Below, piece after piece: positions 16,661 through 25,595 of a DNA stretch of 64,000 nucleotides. This stretch comes from Rhizobium phaseoli (GTDB lineage: Bacteria > Pseudomonadota > Alphaproteobacteria > Rhizobiales > Rhizobiaceae): NCBI RefSeq assembly GCF_003985125.1, contig NZ_ML133588.1, positions 1-64,000 of the forward strand, written 5' to 3'. The notes under the pieces are model-generated. The model did no database searches and was not told the DNA's origin. It worked only from the letters and a program-made list of their open reading frames with translations. Each line of letters starts with the position of its first letter. Position 1 is the first letter of the stretch. The position numbers and the translations under genes were made by a program.

Positions 16661-16933
16661 ATGCAATTTTCATCGGATCTGGAACGCCAGTTGAACGGCT
16701 ATGGACTGACCACTGCGCATATCCTCTACCGCATTCCTGATTTTGAATCCGTGCTGCAAACCTATGTCTGGCAGGATTACGATCTTGCTCCGGACTTTCC
16801 GGAGATGCACAAGTTTCTCCAATTCTGGCAGTCCACGCTCGACGGGCCGCTACACTCCGTTCGCTACAGCCACCAGCGGCTGATCGGACCTAACGAGTGG
16901 CGCCGCGTCATGGGCGAGTTCAAACTCCACTGA
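16661..16933 (+). CDS. usg: Usg family protein
   Basis: 90 residues closely matching the Usg family of alpha-proteobacteria: LERQLNGYGLTTAHILYR, then LQTYVWQDYDLAPDFPEM and FWQSTLDGPLHSVR. The family is small, cytoplasmic and of unknown function, sometimes annotated as a tryptophan-synthase-related protein without proof. ATG 16661 has GGAGATGAAGC upstream. It diverges from groES across a 277-base region with the CIRCE element, raising the possibility of shared heat control. Ends in a strong terminator. Confidence 0.9.
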   Translation: MQFSSDLERQLNGYGLTTAHILYRIPDFESVLQTYVWQDYDLAPDFPEMHKFLQFWQSTLDGPLHSVRYSHQRLIGPNEWRRVMGEFKLH

Positions 16934-16972
16934 GTCGAACGCACTCTTCCTAAGGCAGCGCTGGGTGTTGCC

Positions 16973-16994
16973 AAAGGCGACCAGTGTCGCCTTT
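16973..16994. terminator. Bidirectional terminator between usg and the pentapeptide gene
   Basis: AAAGGCGAC-cagt-GTCGCCTTT is a perfect 9-bp stem with A/T-rich ends, in the 65-base gap between two convergent genes. Confidence 0.75.
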
Positions 16995-16998
16995 GTAA

Positions 16999-17700
16999 TC
17001 ACTCATGCTCGGCCGGGCATGGCCAGGTTGGCGGCGCCGAGAGGCCGGACGGGAGTTTGGTCGAGGCGTCGCCGCAGGCGAGGTCGATCTGTGCCTGTTC
17101 AAGCCCGGCGGCGGCCGATAGGTCGAGGCCTTCGATGCGGGTCAGGAACATGAAGGCGCGCTCGAAGATTACCGGCCCTTCGAAGGTGGCGTTGGAGAGA
17201 TCGGCCCGGGAGAGATTGGCGAAGGAGAATTTCACCCCCGTCAGCACCGCCTTGTCGAAATCGGCGCGGCCGAGTTCAGCCTTTTCGAAGCTCGCGCCGG
17301 AAAGCCGGGCGCCGCCGAAATTGGCGCGCTGCAGCTCGGCGCCGGCAAAGGACGCGCCTTCGGCGGAAATATTGGCGAAGCTGGCGCGATAGGCCTCGAC
17401 CTTGGCGAAATTGGCCCCTTCGGCATGTGACCCCTCGAGCGAGGCGCGCACCAAGGTGGCCTTCTCCAGATTGGCGGATTTGAAATTCCCGCCGCTGAGG
17501 TCCGTCAGCGAGAAATCGGTGCTGAAGAGATTGGCGCCTTCCAGATCACTGCCCTGCAGCATCAGGTTCTTCTTCGAACATTCCTGCCAGTCGAGCTTCG
17601 GCGAGGCCGTGCTGCCGCAATCGGCAGCGCGGGTGGATATCGGAGCAAAGGCGAGAAGAAGGAAGGCAAGGAGGCCGAGCGGCGATCTATGCATTGCCAT
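16999..17700 (-). CDS. Secreted pentapeptide-repeat protein
   Basis: About 233 residues from ATG 17700. A signal peptide (HRSPLGLLAFLLLAFAPIS, cleavage near TRAA-DC) is followed by some 20 A(D/N)LXX-type pentapeptide repeats (such as GANLFSTDFSLTDLSGG and AELGRADFDKA), which fold as a right-handed beta helix. The last 40 residues leave the repeat and contain two Cys. Other in-frame ATGs (17718, 17694) are possible; the frame can be extended to 17874 but with no signal-like start. Exported role unknown; the fold often works as a scaffold or DNA mimic. Confidence 0.8.
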   Translation of the reverse strand: MAMHRSPLGLLAFLLLAFAPISTRAADCGSTASPKLDWQECSKKNLMLQGSDLEGANLFSTDFSLTDLSGGNFKSANLEKATLVRASLEGSHAEGANFAKVEAYRASFANISAEGASFAGAELQRANFGGARLSGASFEKAELGRADFDKAVLTGVKFSFANLSRADLSNATFEGPVIFERAFMFLTRIEGLDLSAAAGLEQAQIDLACGDASTKLPSGLSAPPTWPCPAEHE

Positions 17701-17896
17701 TGAACTGTTGATCTCCATGACGCTTATCACGCCGGCTGTCGCGAAGCAGGCGCCCCCATTTCTACACAGCTCAGAATACAATAAAAAGATGGCGAACGCG
17801 CCGGCAATCATCTGCGGGTTCGCTCCGTCCAGGCAAGGCAAACGCTCATTTGCCTTGCCCAGGCAGGCGGTCAAACCGCCTCGCCCAACCAGGCGG

Positions 17897-18412
17897 TCAA
17901 TCCGGCTTGGCGGGCAGGCGAAGCTCCATGCAGGTGAGATCCAGCCAGCGGCCGAACTTGGTGCCGACCTCGGAAAATCTGCCGGCGATGCGGAAGCCCA
18001 GCTTCTCGTGCAGCCGGATCGAGGCGGTGTTCTCGGCCTCGATGCCGGCGATCATCACGTGGACATCGGCGGCAGCGGCACGCACGATCAATTCGCGCAT
18101 CAGTGTCTCGCCGATGCCGGCGCCGCGGCAATCCTTGTCGACATAGACGGAATGTTCGACCGTGTGGCGATAGCCGTCGAAGGCCCGCCAATCGCCATAG
18201 GAGGCATAGCCTGCGACCTTGCCCGACAGCTCGGCGACGATGACGGGAAAGCCGCGGCCCTGGCGCGCCCTCATCCATTCCCGCCGGTTGTCGAGGTCGA
18301 CCAGCGTCTCGTTCCAGATCGCCGTCGTGTGCTCGACGGCGTGATTGTAGATATCGCGGATGGCGGGAAGATCGGCTTCGGTAGCGTCGCGAATGAGGAC
18401 GGCGTCTGTCAT
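17897..18412 (-). CDS. GNAT N-acetyltransferase, phosphinothricin acetyltransferase-like
   Basis: 171 residues of the Pat/Bar/MnaT branch: IRDATEADLPAIRDIYNHAV at the start, the acetyl-CoA loop CRGAGIGETLM (QxxGxG/A-like) in the middle, and IEAENTASIRLHEKLGF near the end. Members acetylate L-amino acids or analogues such as methionine sulfone or phosphinothricin. ATG 18412 has only a weak ribosome site. It lies 110 bases from the hemolysin III gene on the same strand. Confidence 0.85.
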   Translation of the reverse strand: MTDAVLIRDATEADLPAIRDIYNHAVEHTTAIWNETLVDLDNRREWMRARQGRGFPVIVAELSGKVAGYASYGDWRAFDGYRHTVEHSVYVDKDCRGAGIGETLMRELIVRAAAADVHVMIAGIEAENTASIRLHEKLGFRIAGRFSEVGTKFGRWLDLTCMELRLPAKPD

Positions 18413-18522
18413 GGTTGGTCCGGTTCGATTGGCTGTCCGGGTGGCATACGCCGCGCCTCAGAAGATGTAAACGGCAGATGGTGGAGAGGCCGCTTGCGGA
18501 ACGGCTGCGCCGAGGCCGCCGC

Positions 18523-19191
18523 TCAGAAGCCCGATGCCGGCAGGCTGAAACAGGTAAAGACGGCCGAATAATGCACGGCCGCGGCGATGACGACGAAGCC
18601 ATGCCAGATGGCGTTCTGGAAGCGCAGCTTCTCCCAGACATGGAAGATGACGCCGAGCGAGTAGAGGACGCCGCCGATGACGATCAGCAGCATCGAGGCG
18701 GAGGGGATGCGCGCGGCGACAGGCCCGGCCACCACCACGCCGCTCCAGCCCATGGCGAGGTAAAGCAGGATGGCGAGACGGTCGTAGCGGCCGGGAAAGG
18801 CGCATTTCAGGACGATGCCGACGGCGGCGAACAGCCAGATCGCCACCAGCATATACAGGAGCAGCGGATCGTCGGCGCCGCGTTCGAGGAAGGGCGTATA
18901 GGTGGCGGCGATCAGGATGAAAATGGCCGAATGATCGAAGCGGCGCAGGAACCATTTGGTGCGCGAGACCGGCCAGAGATTGTAGGAAAAGGAAATGGCA
19001 AGCGTCAGCACCAATCCGACCCCATAGATCCAGGCGGCGGCGAGCGCGCCATAGGAGCTCCAGACCGTGGCGTAGAAGATCAGCACCGTGGCGCCGATCA
19101 GCGCCAGCACGAGGCCGACGCCATGGACGATGCCATCGGCGATCAGCTCATATCTGTCGTAAGCCCAGCGAATGCCGTTGAACTCAGCCAT
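18523..19191 (-). CDS. Hemolysin III family (YqfA-like) membrane protein
   Basis: 222 residues and seven membrane helices of the PAQR/hemolysin III type. Conserved polar residues: E in RYELIADGIVHGVG, then SFSYNLWP, D in RRFDHSAIFILIAATYTPF, and a C-terminal HVWEKLRFQNAIWHGFVV with the paired His. The family is related to adiponectin receptors, which act as metal-dependent hydrolases; bacterial function is unsettled and the hemolysin name is historical. Start at ATG 19191 (MAEFNGIRWAYDRYE); the upstream extension is basic and unrelated. Confidence 0.88.
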   Translation of the reverse strand: MAEFNGIRWAYDRYELIADGIVHGVGLVLALIGATVLIFYATVWSSYGALAAAWIYGVGLVLTLAISFSYNLWPVSRTKWFLRRFDHSAIFILIAATYTPFLERGADDPLLLYMLVAIWLFAAVGIVLKCAFPGRYDRLAILLYLAMGWSGVVVAGPVAARIPSASMLLIVIGGVLYSLGVIFHVWEKLRFQNAIWHGFVVIAAAVHYSAVFTCFSLPASGF

Positions 19192-19347
19192 GCGCGCCAA
19201 TCCATTTCGTGCCCGACGGCGATGGTCGCACCGAACGGGTGGCGGCGCAACAGCGCCCCATCGCGGACGTGGTAAATCTTCGTGACAGGTCACGCGGCAC
19301 CTGCCGTGCTTCAAGCGCGGCGAGAGGAGAAAATGGAAAGCGCGCGC

Positions 19348-19767
19348 TCAGATCTTGTGCCGTTCGACCAGCACGGAGCACTTGGCATGACGCACGACGC
19401 GGTCGGCCGTGGCGCCGATGAAATAGTTGGAAAAGTCCGGCACATGCGAGGCGAGGACGATGAGGTCGGCGTGATGGCTTTCGGCGGCCGCAATAATGGC
19501 CTTGGCCGGCGGGCCGTTGCGGATTTCGACCGTTGCCACGACTTCGGTTGCGGCGACCAGCGCCTGCAGCCGGTCGCGGCTGTCCTTCATGGCATCCTCG
19601 AGCATATTGGCCGGCAGTTCGATCGCGACATAGGTCGGTACATCCTCGATGACGTTGAGCGCGACGATCTCGCCGCCCGCGTCGAGCAGCGATGCGGCCT
19701 TGCGGAGGATGTCCTGTCCTCTGTCGAGGCCGCCGAGCGCGATCGCCACGATGATCTTCCTGTACAT
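19348..19767 (-). CDS. Universal stress protein UspA family
   Basis: 139 residues, a single Usp domain. Starts MYRKIIVAIALGG; the ATP-binding type motif is replaced by GATADRVVRHAKCSVLV, which keeps the Gly and the CSVLV end of the G-2x-G-9x-G(S/T) region only in part, so nucleotide binding is uncertain. ADLIVLASHVPDFSNYFIGA is typical. ATG 19767 follows GGAGGGAAGCC. Usp proteins support survival under stress or low energy; no target is evident from the neighbours. Confidence 0.9.
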   Translation of the reverse strand: MYRKIIVAIALGGLDRGQDILRKAASLLDAGGEIVALNVIEDVPTYVAIELPANMLEDAMKDSRDRLQALVAATEVVATVEIRNGPPAKAIIAAAESHHADLIVLASHVPDFSNYFIGATADRVVRHAKCSVLVERHKI

Positions 19768-19991
19768 GGCTTCCCTCCATGAGATGCATAAGCTTCTCCT
19801 TAAGAAGATATGGACGCATTGACCGCGATCAAGGAGCTGAGGCCGTTAGCGGAGGGCAAGTCAGGGACAGCAACCAGCGCAAGCGATTGTCAACACTTGC
19901 TCAACGCTTCATCCTCAAAAACGAGGCTTCTGTGAACAATCCAATCCGCCATATAGAGATCAAGTACGGCAGCCGAGAGGATATCAGGCGC

Positions 19992-20945
19992 ATGAACCGG
20001 CGAAACTTGCTCGGGCTTGCCACGGGCGGCATGGTTGCCGCCAGCGCCGGTGCGCCTATCGCTTCAGAGGCAGGAGAATTATCCATGACGACAGAAACAT
20101 CCTATGCGCTGACGCGGCCTGCCTATATCGACCAGTCGCACCTCGTCGTTAAGGACCTCGGTCTCGTCTCCGGCTTCTATCAGTCGATGCTCGGTCTGAA
20201 GGTCATCGAAAAGTCCGCAAGCGGCGAAGTGCTCGGGGTCGGCGGCCTGCCGTTGCTGACGCTGACGACCGCCGGGAATGCAGCCATCGCGCCGCGCAAC
20301 GCCGCCGGGCTTTTCCATACCGCCTTCCTGATGCCCGACCGTACAGAACTGGCGCGCTGGCTGCGCCATGCGGCGCATAACAACGTCGTGCTCGATGGGG
20401 CCTCCGACCATCTGGTCAGCGAGGCGATCTACCTTTCCGATCCCGAAGGCAACGGCATCGAAATCTATGCCGACCGGCCGCACCAGCAATGGAAGTTCCA
20501 TCAGGACGGCATGATCGAGATGGCGACGCTGCGCCTCGACCTGCAGGCGCTTTATGAGAGCGCGCCGGATGAGCGCTGGAACGGCATGGCCGCGGGGACG
20601 GCGATCGGCCACCTGCACCTGCAGGTCGGCGATATCCCGCAGGCCGACGCCTTCTACCGCGATGTGCTCGGCCTCAAGCTGATGGCGAGCCGTCCGGGCG
20701 CCAGCTTCTTTGCGACCGGCGGCTATCATCACCACCTCGCCGCCAATATCTGGAACAGCCGGGGCGCGGCCCCGCGCGCCGGCAATATGACCGGGCTGTC
20801 GGATTACAGAATCCGTTTCAACGACAAGGCGACACTTGATGCGGCGGTCTCCAGGCTCGAGACGCTGGAGATCAACAGCGAGAAGCGCGACGGCGGCGTC
20901 TTCCTCAGGGATCCCTGGGGCATCGGCCTGACATTGTCGGCCTGA
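19992..20945 (+). CDS. VOC-family (catechol 2,3-dioxygenase/glyoxalase-like) protein, possible Tat leader
   Basis: 317 residues from ATG 19992, or 286 from ATG 20085. Two vicinal-oxygen-chelate modules: module one opens YIDQSHLVVKDLGLVSGFYQ; module two opens GHLHLQVGDIPQADAFYRDV and ends near LRDPWGIGLTLSA. It resembles CatE-type ring-cleavage dioxygenases. ATG 20085 has the better ribosome site (AGGAGA, 7 bases). The extra leader, NRRNLLGLATGGMVAASAG, looks like a twin-arginine signal, so both a cytoplasmic and an exported form are conceivable. Metal ligands: His in QSHLVV, His in IGHLHL, and Glu in GIEIYADRP; the matching residue near the C-terminus appears to be missing (WGIGLTL). Confidence 0.8.
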   Translation: MNRRNLLGLATGGMVAASAGAPIASEAGELSMTTETSYALTRPAYIDQSHLVVKDLGLVSGFYQSMLGLKVIEKSASGEVLGVGGLPLLTLTTAGNAAIAPRNAAGLFHTAFLMPDRTELARWLRHAAHNNVVLDGASDHLVSEAIYLSDPEGNGIEIYADRPHQQWKFHQDGMIEMATLRLDLQALYESAPDERWNGMAAGTAIGHLHLQVGDIPQADAFYRDVLGLKLMASRPGASFFATGGYHHHLAANIWNSRGAAPRAGNMTGLSDYRIRFNDKATLDAAVSRLETLEINSEKRDGGVFLRDPWGIGLTLSA

Positions 20946-20966
20946 CGCTGGCGGCCTGAACCAGAT

Positions 20967-21350
20967 CTATTGAACCTTTTCGGTTCCGGATGGCGTCGTT
21001 ACCCCGGTCGGTCCGCCACCGTTTCCGCTCGGCGTCGGCGCGCGGTCGGTCGCTTCGGGCGGCCGTGACGGGCCCGAGGCCGGGTCGTCGTTGAAGGTGC
21101 CGGGACCGGACGGCTGCGCATTGATCGGATCCGGCTTCGTCGAGGCGGTTGCCGTCGGATCGTTGTTGCCGGGATCGGGCCAGATCGCCACACTTACGCC
21201 GGCAATGATGAGGACCGCTGCGCCCGCTACGAGCACGGTCCAACCCCACCAGCGCCTGCTGTCGTCGGCTTTGAGGCTCGCCTCGTCCGCATAAGGGGGA
21301 TTGGTCGAATAGGTCTCGGTGACCTTCGTCTGATCGGGATCTGCAGTCAT
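20967..21350 (-). CDS. Single-span membrane protein with Pro/Gly-rich tail
   Basis: 127 residues: a polar N-terminus (about 32 residues), one strong helix WGWTVLVAGAAVLIIAGVSV, then a long disordered tail rich in Pro, Gly, Asn, Thr and Ser. AAGGAG lies 7 bases before ATG 21350. I recognise no domain. The architecture fits a type II anchored protein with a periplasmic low-complexity region. It faces the VOC gene convergently, 21 bases away. Confidence 0.65.
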   Translation of the reverse strand: MTADPDQTKVTETYSTNPPYADEASLKADDSRRWWGWTVLVAGAAVLIIAGVSVAIWPDPGNNDPTATASTKPDPINAQPSGPGTFNDDPASGPSRPPEATDRAPTPSGNGGGPTGVTTPSGTEKVQ

Positions 21351-21542
21351 AGGCTATCTCCTTCCGAGGTCGAACGCCGGCGACTGCGAGGTTGTTCCGG
21401 CGGCCGGATCAAATCCACGCTGTCGTCGATGCCGGCAGAGGCCTCCTGCTAATCGTCCCTGGCACGCCGAGGGCACATCTTGCGACGTCGCATGACCCCA
21501 TGCGGAACCGGAACCGCATCAGCGCGTTTTTGTGGGGAAGCA

Positions 21543-22736
21543 ATGGGGCTTCGGGGACCTCACCGCATGGGCATCGCCAACGGCATCCGCAAACAGGCAA
21601 AGAAGATCGCCGTCGGCGAACGCCGCACCAGCACCTGGGCAAAGACATTGCAGGAGGCGGCGGAGGAGCTGCCACCGCCAGCGCCGGTACGCCGTCTGGA
21701 AAAGGACGGGCTCGACATCAGCATGGCCTGGGCAATCATCGGCATCTTCGCCATCCTCGGACTGGCGGCCGTTTATATGATGTCGCTGATCCTCATCCCC
21801 ATCACGCTCGCAGTGGTCGTCGGCATGATCCTCGGGATCGCCGCCGAAAATCTCAGTAAAATGGGGGTGCCGCGGCTCGCCAATGCCTTCCTGCTATCAA
21901 GCGGGGTCGCTCTTGTCATCGCGCTGCTGGCCAACTCGCTTGCGGGTCCGCTGGCGACACTCGCCAATGAAGCCCCGGCTTTCGTCGAGCGGACGATCAC
22001 CCGCATCATGCCTTATCTCGAGCGCATCGAATGGCTGCACATCACGCCGGCGACATTCGAAAGCGGACCGATGTCGATCGGCGCGCTGCTCGAAAACACC
22101 GGCAGCGTCCTGCATGTGGTGACCACAAGCTTGACCCCGGCGCTGGTGCAGGGACTGATCTTCTTCGCCGCGCTGCTGCTCTTTCTCGCCAGCCGGGTCA
22201 ATCTGCGCAAGACGATCATCATGACCTTTCGCACCCGCACGCAGCGGCTGGCAGCGATCCGCGTCATCAACGGCGTCGAACAGGTGCTCGGCTTCTATTT
22301 CGCAACCGCCTCGCTGATCTATATCGGGCTTGGCGTCGTCATGACCGTCATCGCCTATGCCGGCGGCTTGTCGGCGCCGGTGCTATGGGGCTTTTTCGCC
22401 TTCCTGTCGAGCTTCATTCCCTATCTCGGCATCACGCTGATGACGCTGTCCGTCGCCATCGCCGGCATCATCACGCATGACGGTTTCGTCGTCGGCCTGA
22501 TGCCGGCGGCCGCCTTCTTCACGGTGCATCTCGTCATGGAAAACATCATCTTCCCGGCAGTGATGGGGCGACGGCTGGAAATCAACCCTTTCATCGTCTT
22601 CCTCGCCATCCTGTTCTGGACCTGGATGTGGGGCGCGGTCGGGGCGATGCTGGCATTGCCGCTGTCGCTGATCGTCATGACTGTTATCGAGGAATTGCTG
22701 ATCGAAGAAAGACCGCAGCCGCAACTGCCGAAGTGA
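21543..22736 (+). CDS. AI-2E family transporter (TqsA/YdiK-like permease)
   Basis: 397 residues from ATG 21543; ATG 21567 is an alternative and longer frames begin without a ribosome site. Hydrophobic with about eight helices and the family motifs SSFIPYLGITLMTLSVAIAG, NIIFPAVMGRRLEINPFIV and WGAVGAMLALPLSLI. The family was named for autoinducer-2 export in E. coli TqsA, but other members are Na+/H+ antiporters, so the substrate is unknown. It sits 18 bases before the FAD oxidoreductase gene and is probably co-transcribed. Confidence 0.88.
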   Translation: MGLRGPHRMGIANGIRKQAKKIAVGERRTSTWAKTLQEAAEELPPPAPVRRLEKDGLDISMAWAIIGIFAILGLAAVYMMSLILIPITLAVVVGMILGIAAENLSKMGVPRLANAFLLSSGVALVIALLANSLAGPLATLANEAPAFVERTITRIMPYLERIEWLHITPATFESGPMSIGALLENTGSVLHVVTTSLTPALVQGLIFFAALLLFLASRVNLRKTIIMTFRTRTQRLAAIRVINGVEQVLGFYFATASLIYIGLGVVMTVIAYAGGLSAPVLWGFFAFLSSFIPYLGITLMTLSVAIAGIITHDGFVVGLMPAAAFFTVHLVMENIIFPAVMGRRLEINPFIVFLAILFWTWMWGAVGAMLALPLSLIVMTVIEELLIEERPQPQLPK

Positions 22737-22754
22737 AAAAGTGGGGAGACACCA

Positions 22755-24047
22755 GTGGCATCCGATCTCGATCTTGCCGAAGCCGATCATGACCAGATGG
22801 TCAGCGGCCGTTCGCTTTGGGAGGAAACCGGCATACGGCCCGCATGGCAGCCGATCGGTGAGAGCTTATCCACCGATGTCGCGGTGATCGGCGGCGGCAT
22901 CACCGGCGCGCTGGTCGCGGAGCACCTTGCGGCGCGCGGCTTCTCCGTTGCCATCATCGACCGGGAGCAGCCGGGGTTCGGCAGTACCGTCGCCAGTACC
23001 GCAATGCTGCAATGGGAGATCGACAGCACGCTCAGCGAGCTGGAGGCCTGGTATGGCTTCGAGCGCGCCGCCGGCATCTATCGCCGCAGTGCTGCTGCCG
23101 TCGCAGGCCTTGCCAAGCTCATCGCCGCAAACGCGATCGCCTGCGGCTTCCGGCCGCGCAATACGCTCTATCTCGCCGCCAACCAGGAAGGCGCCCGCGA
23201 CCTGCTGGAAGAGCGCCAGTTGCGCCGCCGGGCCGGCCTTCCCGGCGTCTATCTCGAACATCCCGACCTCTTCACCCAGTTCGAGCTCGACCGGGACGGG
23301 GCGATCTATTCGCCGGGCTCGGCGGAGGCCGATCCTCTGCTCTTGACCTGGGCGCTGATCGCAATGGCTGTTCGGCGCGGCGCGCGGCTGGTCAAGGCTT
23401 CGGTGACGGCGCTGCACAGCGAAGGCGACCACGTCACGGCGGAAACGGATGAAGGTCACGTCATCGAAGCGCGGCATGTGGTGCTGGCGACCGGCTATTC
23501 GATGCCGGCCCTCGATATGCCGAAGCTGCATCGTACAAGCTCGAGCTGGGCGGTCGCAACAGTGCCGCAGGACCCCGCAACGTTCTGGCGCGAGAGGGCG
23601 TTGATCTGGGAGGACAGCCATCCCTATCTCTACATGCGCACGACCGCCGACAACCGCATCGTCGCCGGCGGCGAGGATGACGGCACGACCGACCCCGCGG
23701 CCCGCGATCTCAAGCTGCCGGCCAAGACCCGGACAATCCAGGAAAAAATGAAGCGGCTCTGGCCGAGAGCCGATACCCGCATCGCTCATGCCTGGGGAGG
23801 AACCTTCGGCGAAACGGCCGACGGCCTGCCGCTGATCGGCCCGGTGCCCGGCGTGCCGCATGTGCTTGCCGCCTATGGCTACGGCGGCAACGGCATTACC
23901 TTTTCCTATCTCGCCGCCCAGATGATCGGCGCGATGATTGCCGGCATGCATCGCGACTGGTTCGAGGATTTTGCGCTTGATCGGGATGGGCCTGGGTTGC
24001 GGCGGTTTGGAGAGGATCGGGTGGGGAGCGGGAGTGAACTGCGATAG
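22755..24047 (+). CDS. FAD-dependent oxidoreductase, D-amino-acid/glycine oxidase (DAO) family
   Basis: 430 residues from a GTG start at 22755 (GGGGAGA upstream). Dinucleotide-binding motif VAVIGGGITGALVAEHLA at about residue 42, then IIDREQPGFGSTVASTAML, and the C-terminal FAD region DGLPLIGPVPGVPHVLAAYG followed by GYGGNGITFS. It belongs to the DAO/PuuB/GlpO-type group that oxidises secondary or primary amines with O2 or an electron acceptor. No Rieske domain is fused. Substrate not deducible; second gene after the AI-2E permease. Confidence 0.88.
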   Translation: MASDLDLAEADHDQMVSGRSLWEETGIRPAWQPIGESLSTDVAVIGGGITGALVAEHLAARGFSVAIIDREQPGFGSTVASTAMLQWEIDSTLSELEAWYGFERAAGIYRRSAAAVAGLAKLIAANAIACGFRPRNTLYLAANQEGARDLLEERQLRRRAGLPGVYLEHPDLFTQFELDRDGAIYSPGSAEADPLLLTWALIAMAVRRGARLVKASVTALHSEGDHVTAETDEGHVIEARHVVLATGYSMPALDMPKLHRTSSSWAVATVPQDPATFWRERALIWEDSHPYLYMRTTADNRIVAGGEDDGTTDPAARDLKLPAKTRTIQEKMKRLWPRADTRIAHAWGGTFGETADGLPLIGPVPGVPHVLAAYGYGGNGITFSYLAAQMIGAMIAGMHRDWFEDFALDRDGPGLRRFGEDRVGSGSELR

Positions 24048-24088
24048 AAGATTGGCTGTTGTGCCACGGCACACCCTCAATAGCAGAA

Positions 24089-24871
24089 CTACTCCGTCGT
24101 CTTGTCGTCGCCCGTATCTTCGACATCATCGAGACGAACGAATTCCGTACCCTTCGCCTTCAGATCGACCAGCGCCTTCGCCACCCCCTCGCCCGCCGCA
24201 TGGGTCGGCTGGTTGATGTGGGAGATGACGACATCGCCATCCCTGGCCGAGGTAATGCGCTTTTCGGTGATTGCCGCGCCGAGCAGCGAGCCGCCGTCGC
24301 CGTTCACCGAATAGCCGGCGATGCGGTAGCCCATCGCGCGGATTTCGCCGATCGCGGAAAGATCGTATTTGGCGGTCGAGCCACGGAACCAGTGCGGAGC
24401 GGGAATGCCGGATGCGAGCATCGCCGCAGCGCCGCCTTCGACTTCCTGTCGCACCGCCTGCGGCGAGCCGGCGGACGCGATGCCATAGACCAGCGTCGGC
24501 GTATCGACAGCCGGAATGTGGTTCTCGCCGTGATTTTCGAGTTCGAAGAGATCGGGGTTTTGCAGAAAGACGGCGAGTGCGGCGGGATTGCGCTTCAGCC
24601 AGCGGGCGGTGACGAAAATCGTCGCCGGGATGCGCTCGCGCACCAGCGTCGACAGGATACGCTCGTCCGCCTGCCCCATGCAGGCATCGAAGGTGAGCGC
24701 AATGCGGGCATGGCCGGCAAGGTTGGAACGGGCGATGTGCAGATGTGGCTCGACGAGCTTTACCGCCGGGCTTTTCATGAGCGGGCCGGCGGCCGGCAGC
24801 GGCGTTTCGGCCGCGCACAGCGTGGACAGGCCGGCCAGAAGAAACGCCGAAGCAAGCAAGATGCGGTTCAT
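24089..24871 (-). CDS. Exported polysaccharide deacetylase (NodB-homology, CE4-like)
   Basis: 260 residues with a signal peptide (MNRILLASAFLLAGLSTLC, cleavage after CAA). NodB fold motifs: IALTFDACMGQ (motif 1, with Ala-Cys in place of the usual second Asp), ENHGENH (motif 2, the H-x3-H metal site), HWFRGSTAKYD (motif 3), and GDVVISHINQPTH near the end. It likely deacetylates a periplasmic glycan. The loss of the second Asp in TFDD is common in divergent members and weakens the substrate call. Convergent with the FAD oxidase gene. Confidence 0.85.
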   Translation of the reverse strand: MNRILLASAFLLAGLSTLCAAETPLPAAGPLMKSPAVKLVEPHLHIARSNLAGHARIALTFDACMGQADERILSTLVRERIPATIFVTARWLKRNPAALAVFLQNPDLFELENHGENHIPAVDTPTLVYGIASAGSPQAVRQEVEGGAAAMLASGIPAPHWFRGSTAKYDLSAIGEIRAMGYRIAGYSVNGDGGSLLGAAITEKRITSARDGDVVISHINQPTHAAGEGVAKALVDLKAKGTEFVRLDDVEDTGDDKTTE

Positions 24872-24963
24872 GAAAGGACTTCTACGATTTAGATCGGCCG
24901 AGTTTAGCGACTGCGTTCATCCACCGCCATGTGGCCGGTCAGCGCACCCAGCGGGACAGGCGA

Positions 24964-25353
24964 TCAATCGTAGAGATAATATTTGTCCCACTTCTCGCGC
25001 GGGACCTTGTCGCCGATCTGGTAGTCGAGTTCGCGCACGTTGATATGCTGCGGGCCGGTGATGCAATTGTAGGAGAGATGGTACCAGTCGCCCTTGCTGC
25101 GGAAGACCGCGCCCGGCGCCTGCAGCGAATTGTCGCCGGCGATCGGGTCCTTGAAGGTATAGGCGATCACCTTGTCGGGCTTGAAGCCGGTGCTGTCCTG
25201 GTTGATGCGGCTCATCGCCTCGGTGTCGCAGCTCTGCTCCAGGCGGGTCGAGGGATCGAGTTTTTCCAGCTGCTTCTTGATGGCGGGATCGACGGCATAG
25301 GCGGGGGCAGCAAGGCCGACGAGGGATACAAACAGGAGCAGATGTCTCGGCAT
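24964..25353 (-). CDS. DUF930 domain-containing secreted protein
   Basis: 129 residues with an N-terminal signal peptide (RHLLLFVSLVGLAAPAYA) and the DUF930 pattern: LDPSTRLEQSCDTEAM, then PDKVIAYTFKDP, GAVFRSKGDWYHLSYNC and REKWDKYYLYD. Two cysteines (C42 and the one in SYNCITG) may form a disulfide. The family is restricted mostly to Rhizobiales and has no known role. Same strand as the deacetylase, 92 bases away. Confidence 0.85.
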   Translation of the reverse strand: MPRHLLLFVSLVGLAAPAYAVDPAIKKQLEKLDPSTRLEQSCDTEAMSRINQDSTGFKPDKVIAYTFKDPIAGDNSLQAPGAVFRSKGDWYHLSYNCITGPQHINVRELDYQIGDKVPREKWDKYYLYD

Positions 25354-25595
25354 TGAAGAAAATCCCTTGCTGTTGTCCAGTCTTCACCCTGCCACAGGCA
25401 GCTTGCCGGGGGCTTGGCACGTGTAAATTTCGATCGTGCGAGAGCGGACATTCTTAAATATTGTGGTGACATCAAGGCAGGCCGAACCGAGCCGGTCCCT
25501 TGCCTGTGGAAGGCCACCTGCCTCCTTGGCGCTTGATCCGGCGACGGCGCGCCTCTATCTCTTGCCCACCCGACATTCCCACCGGAGCCAATTCC

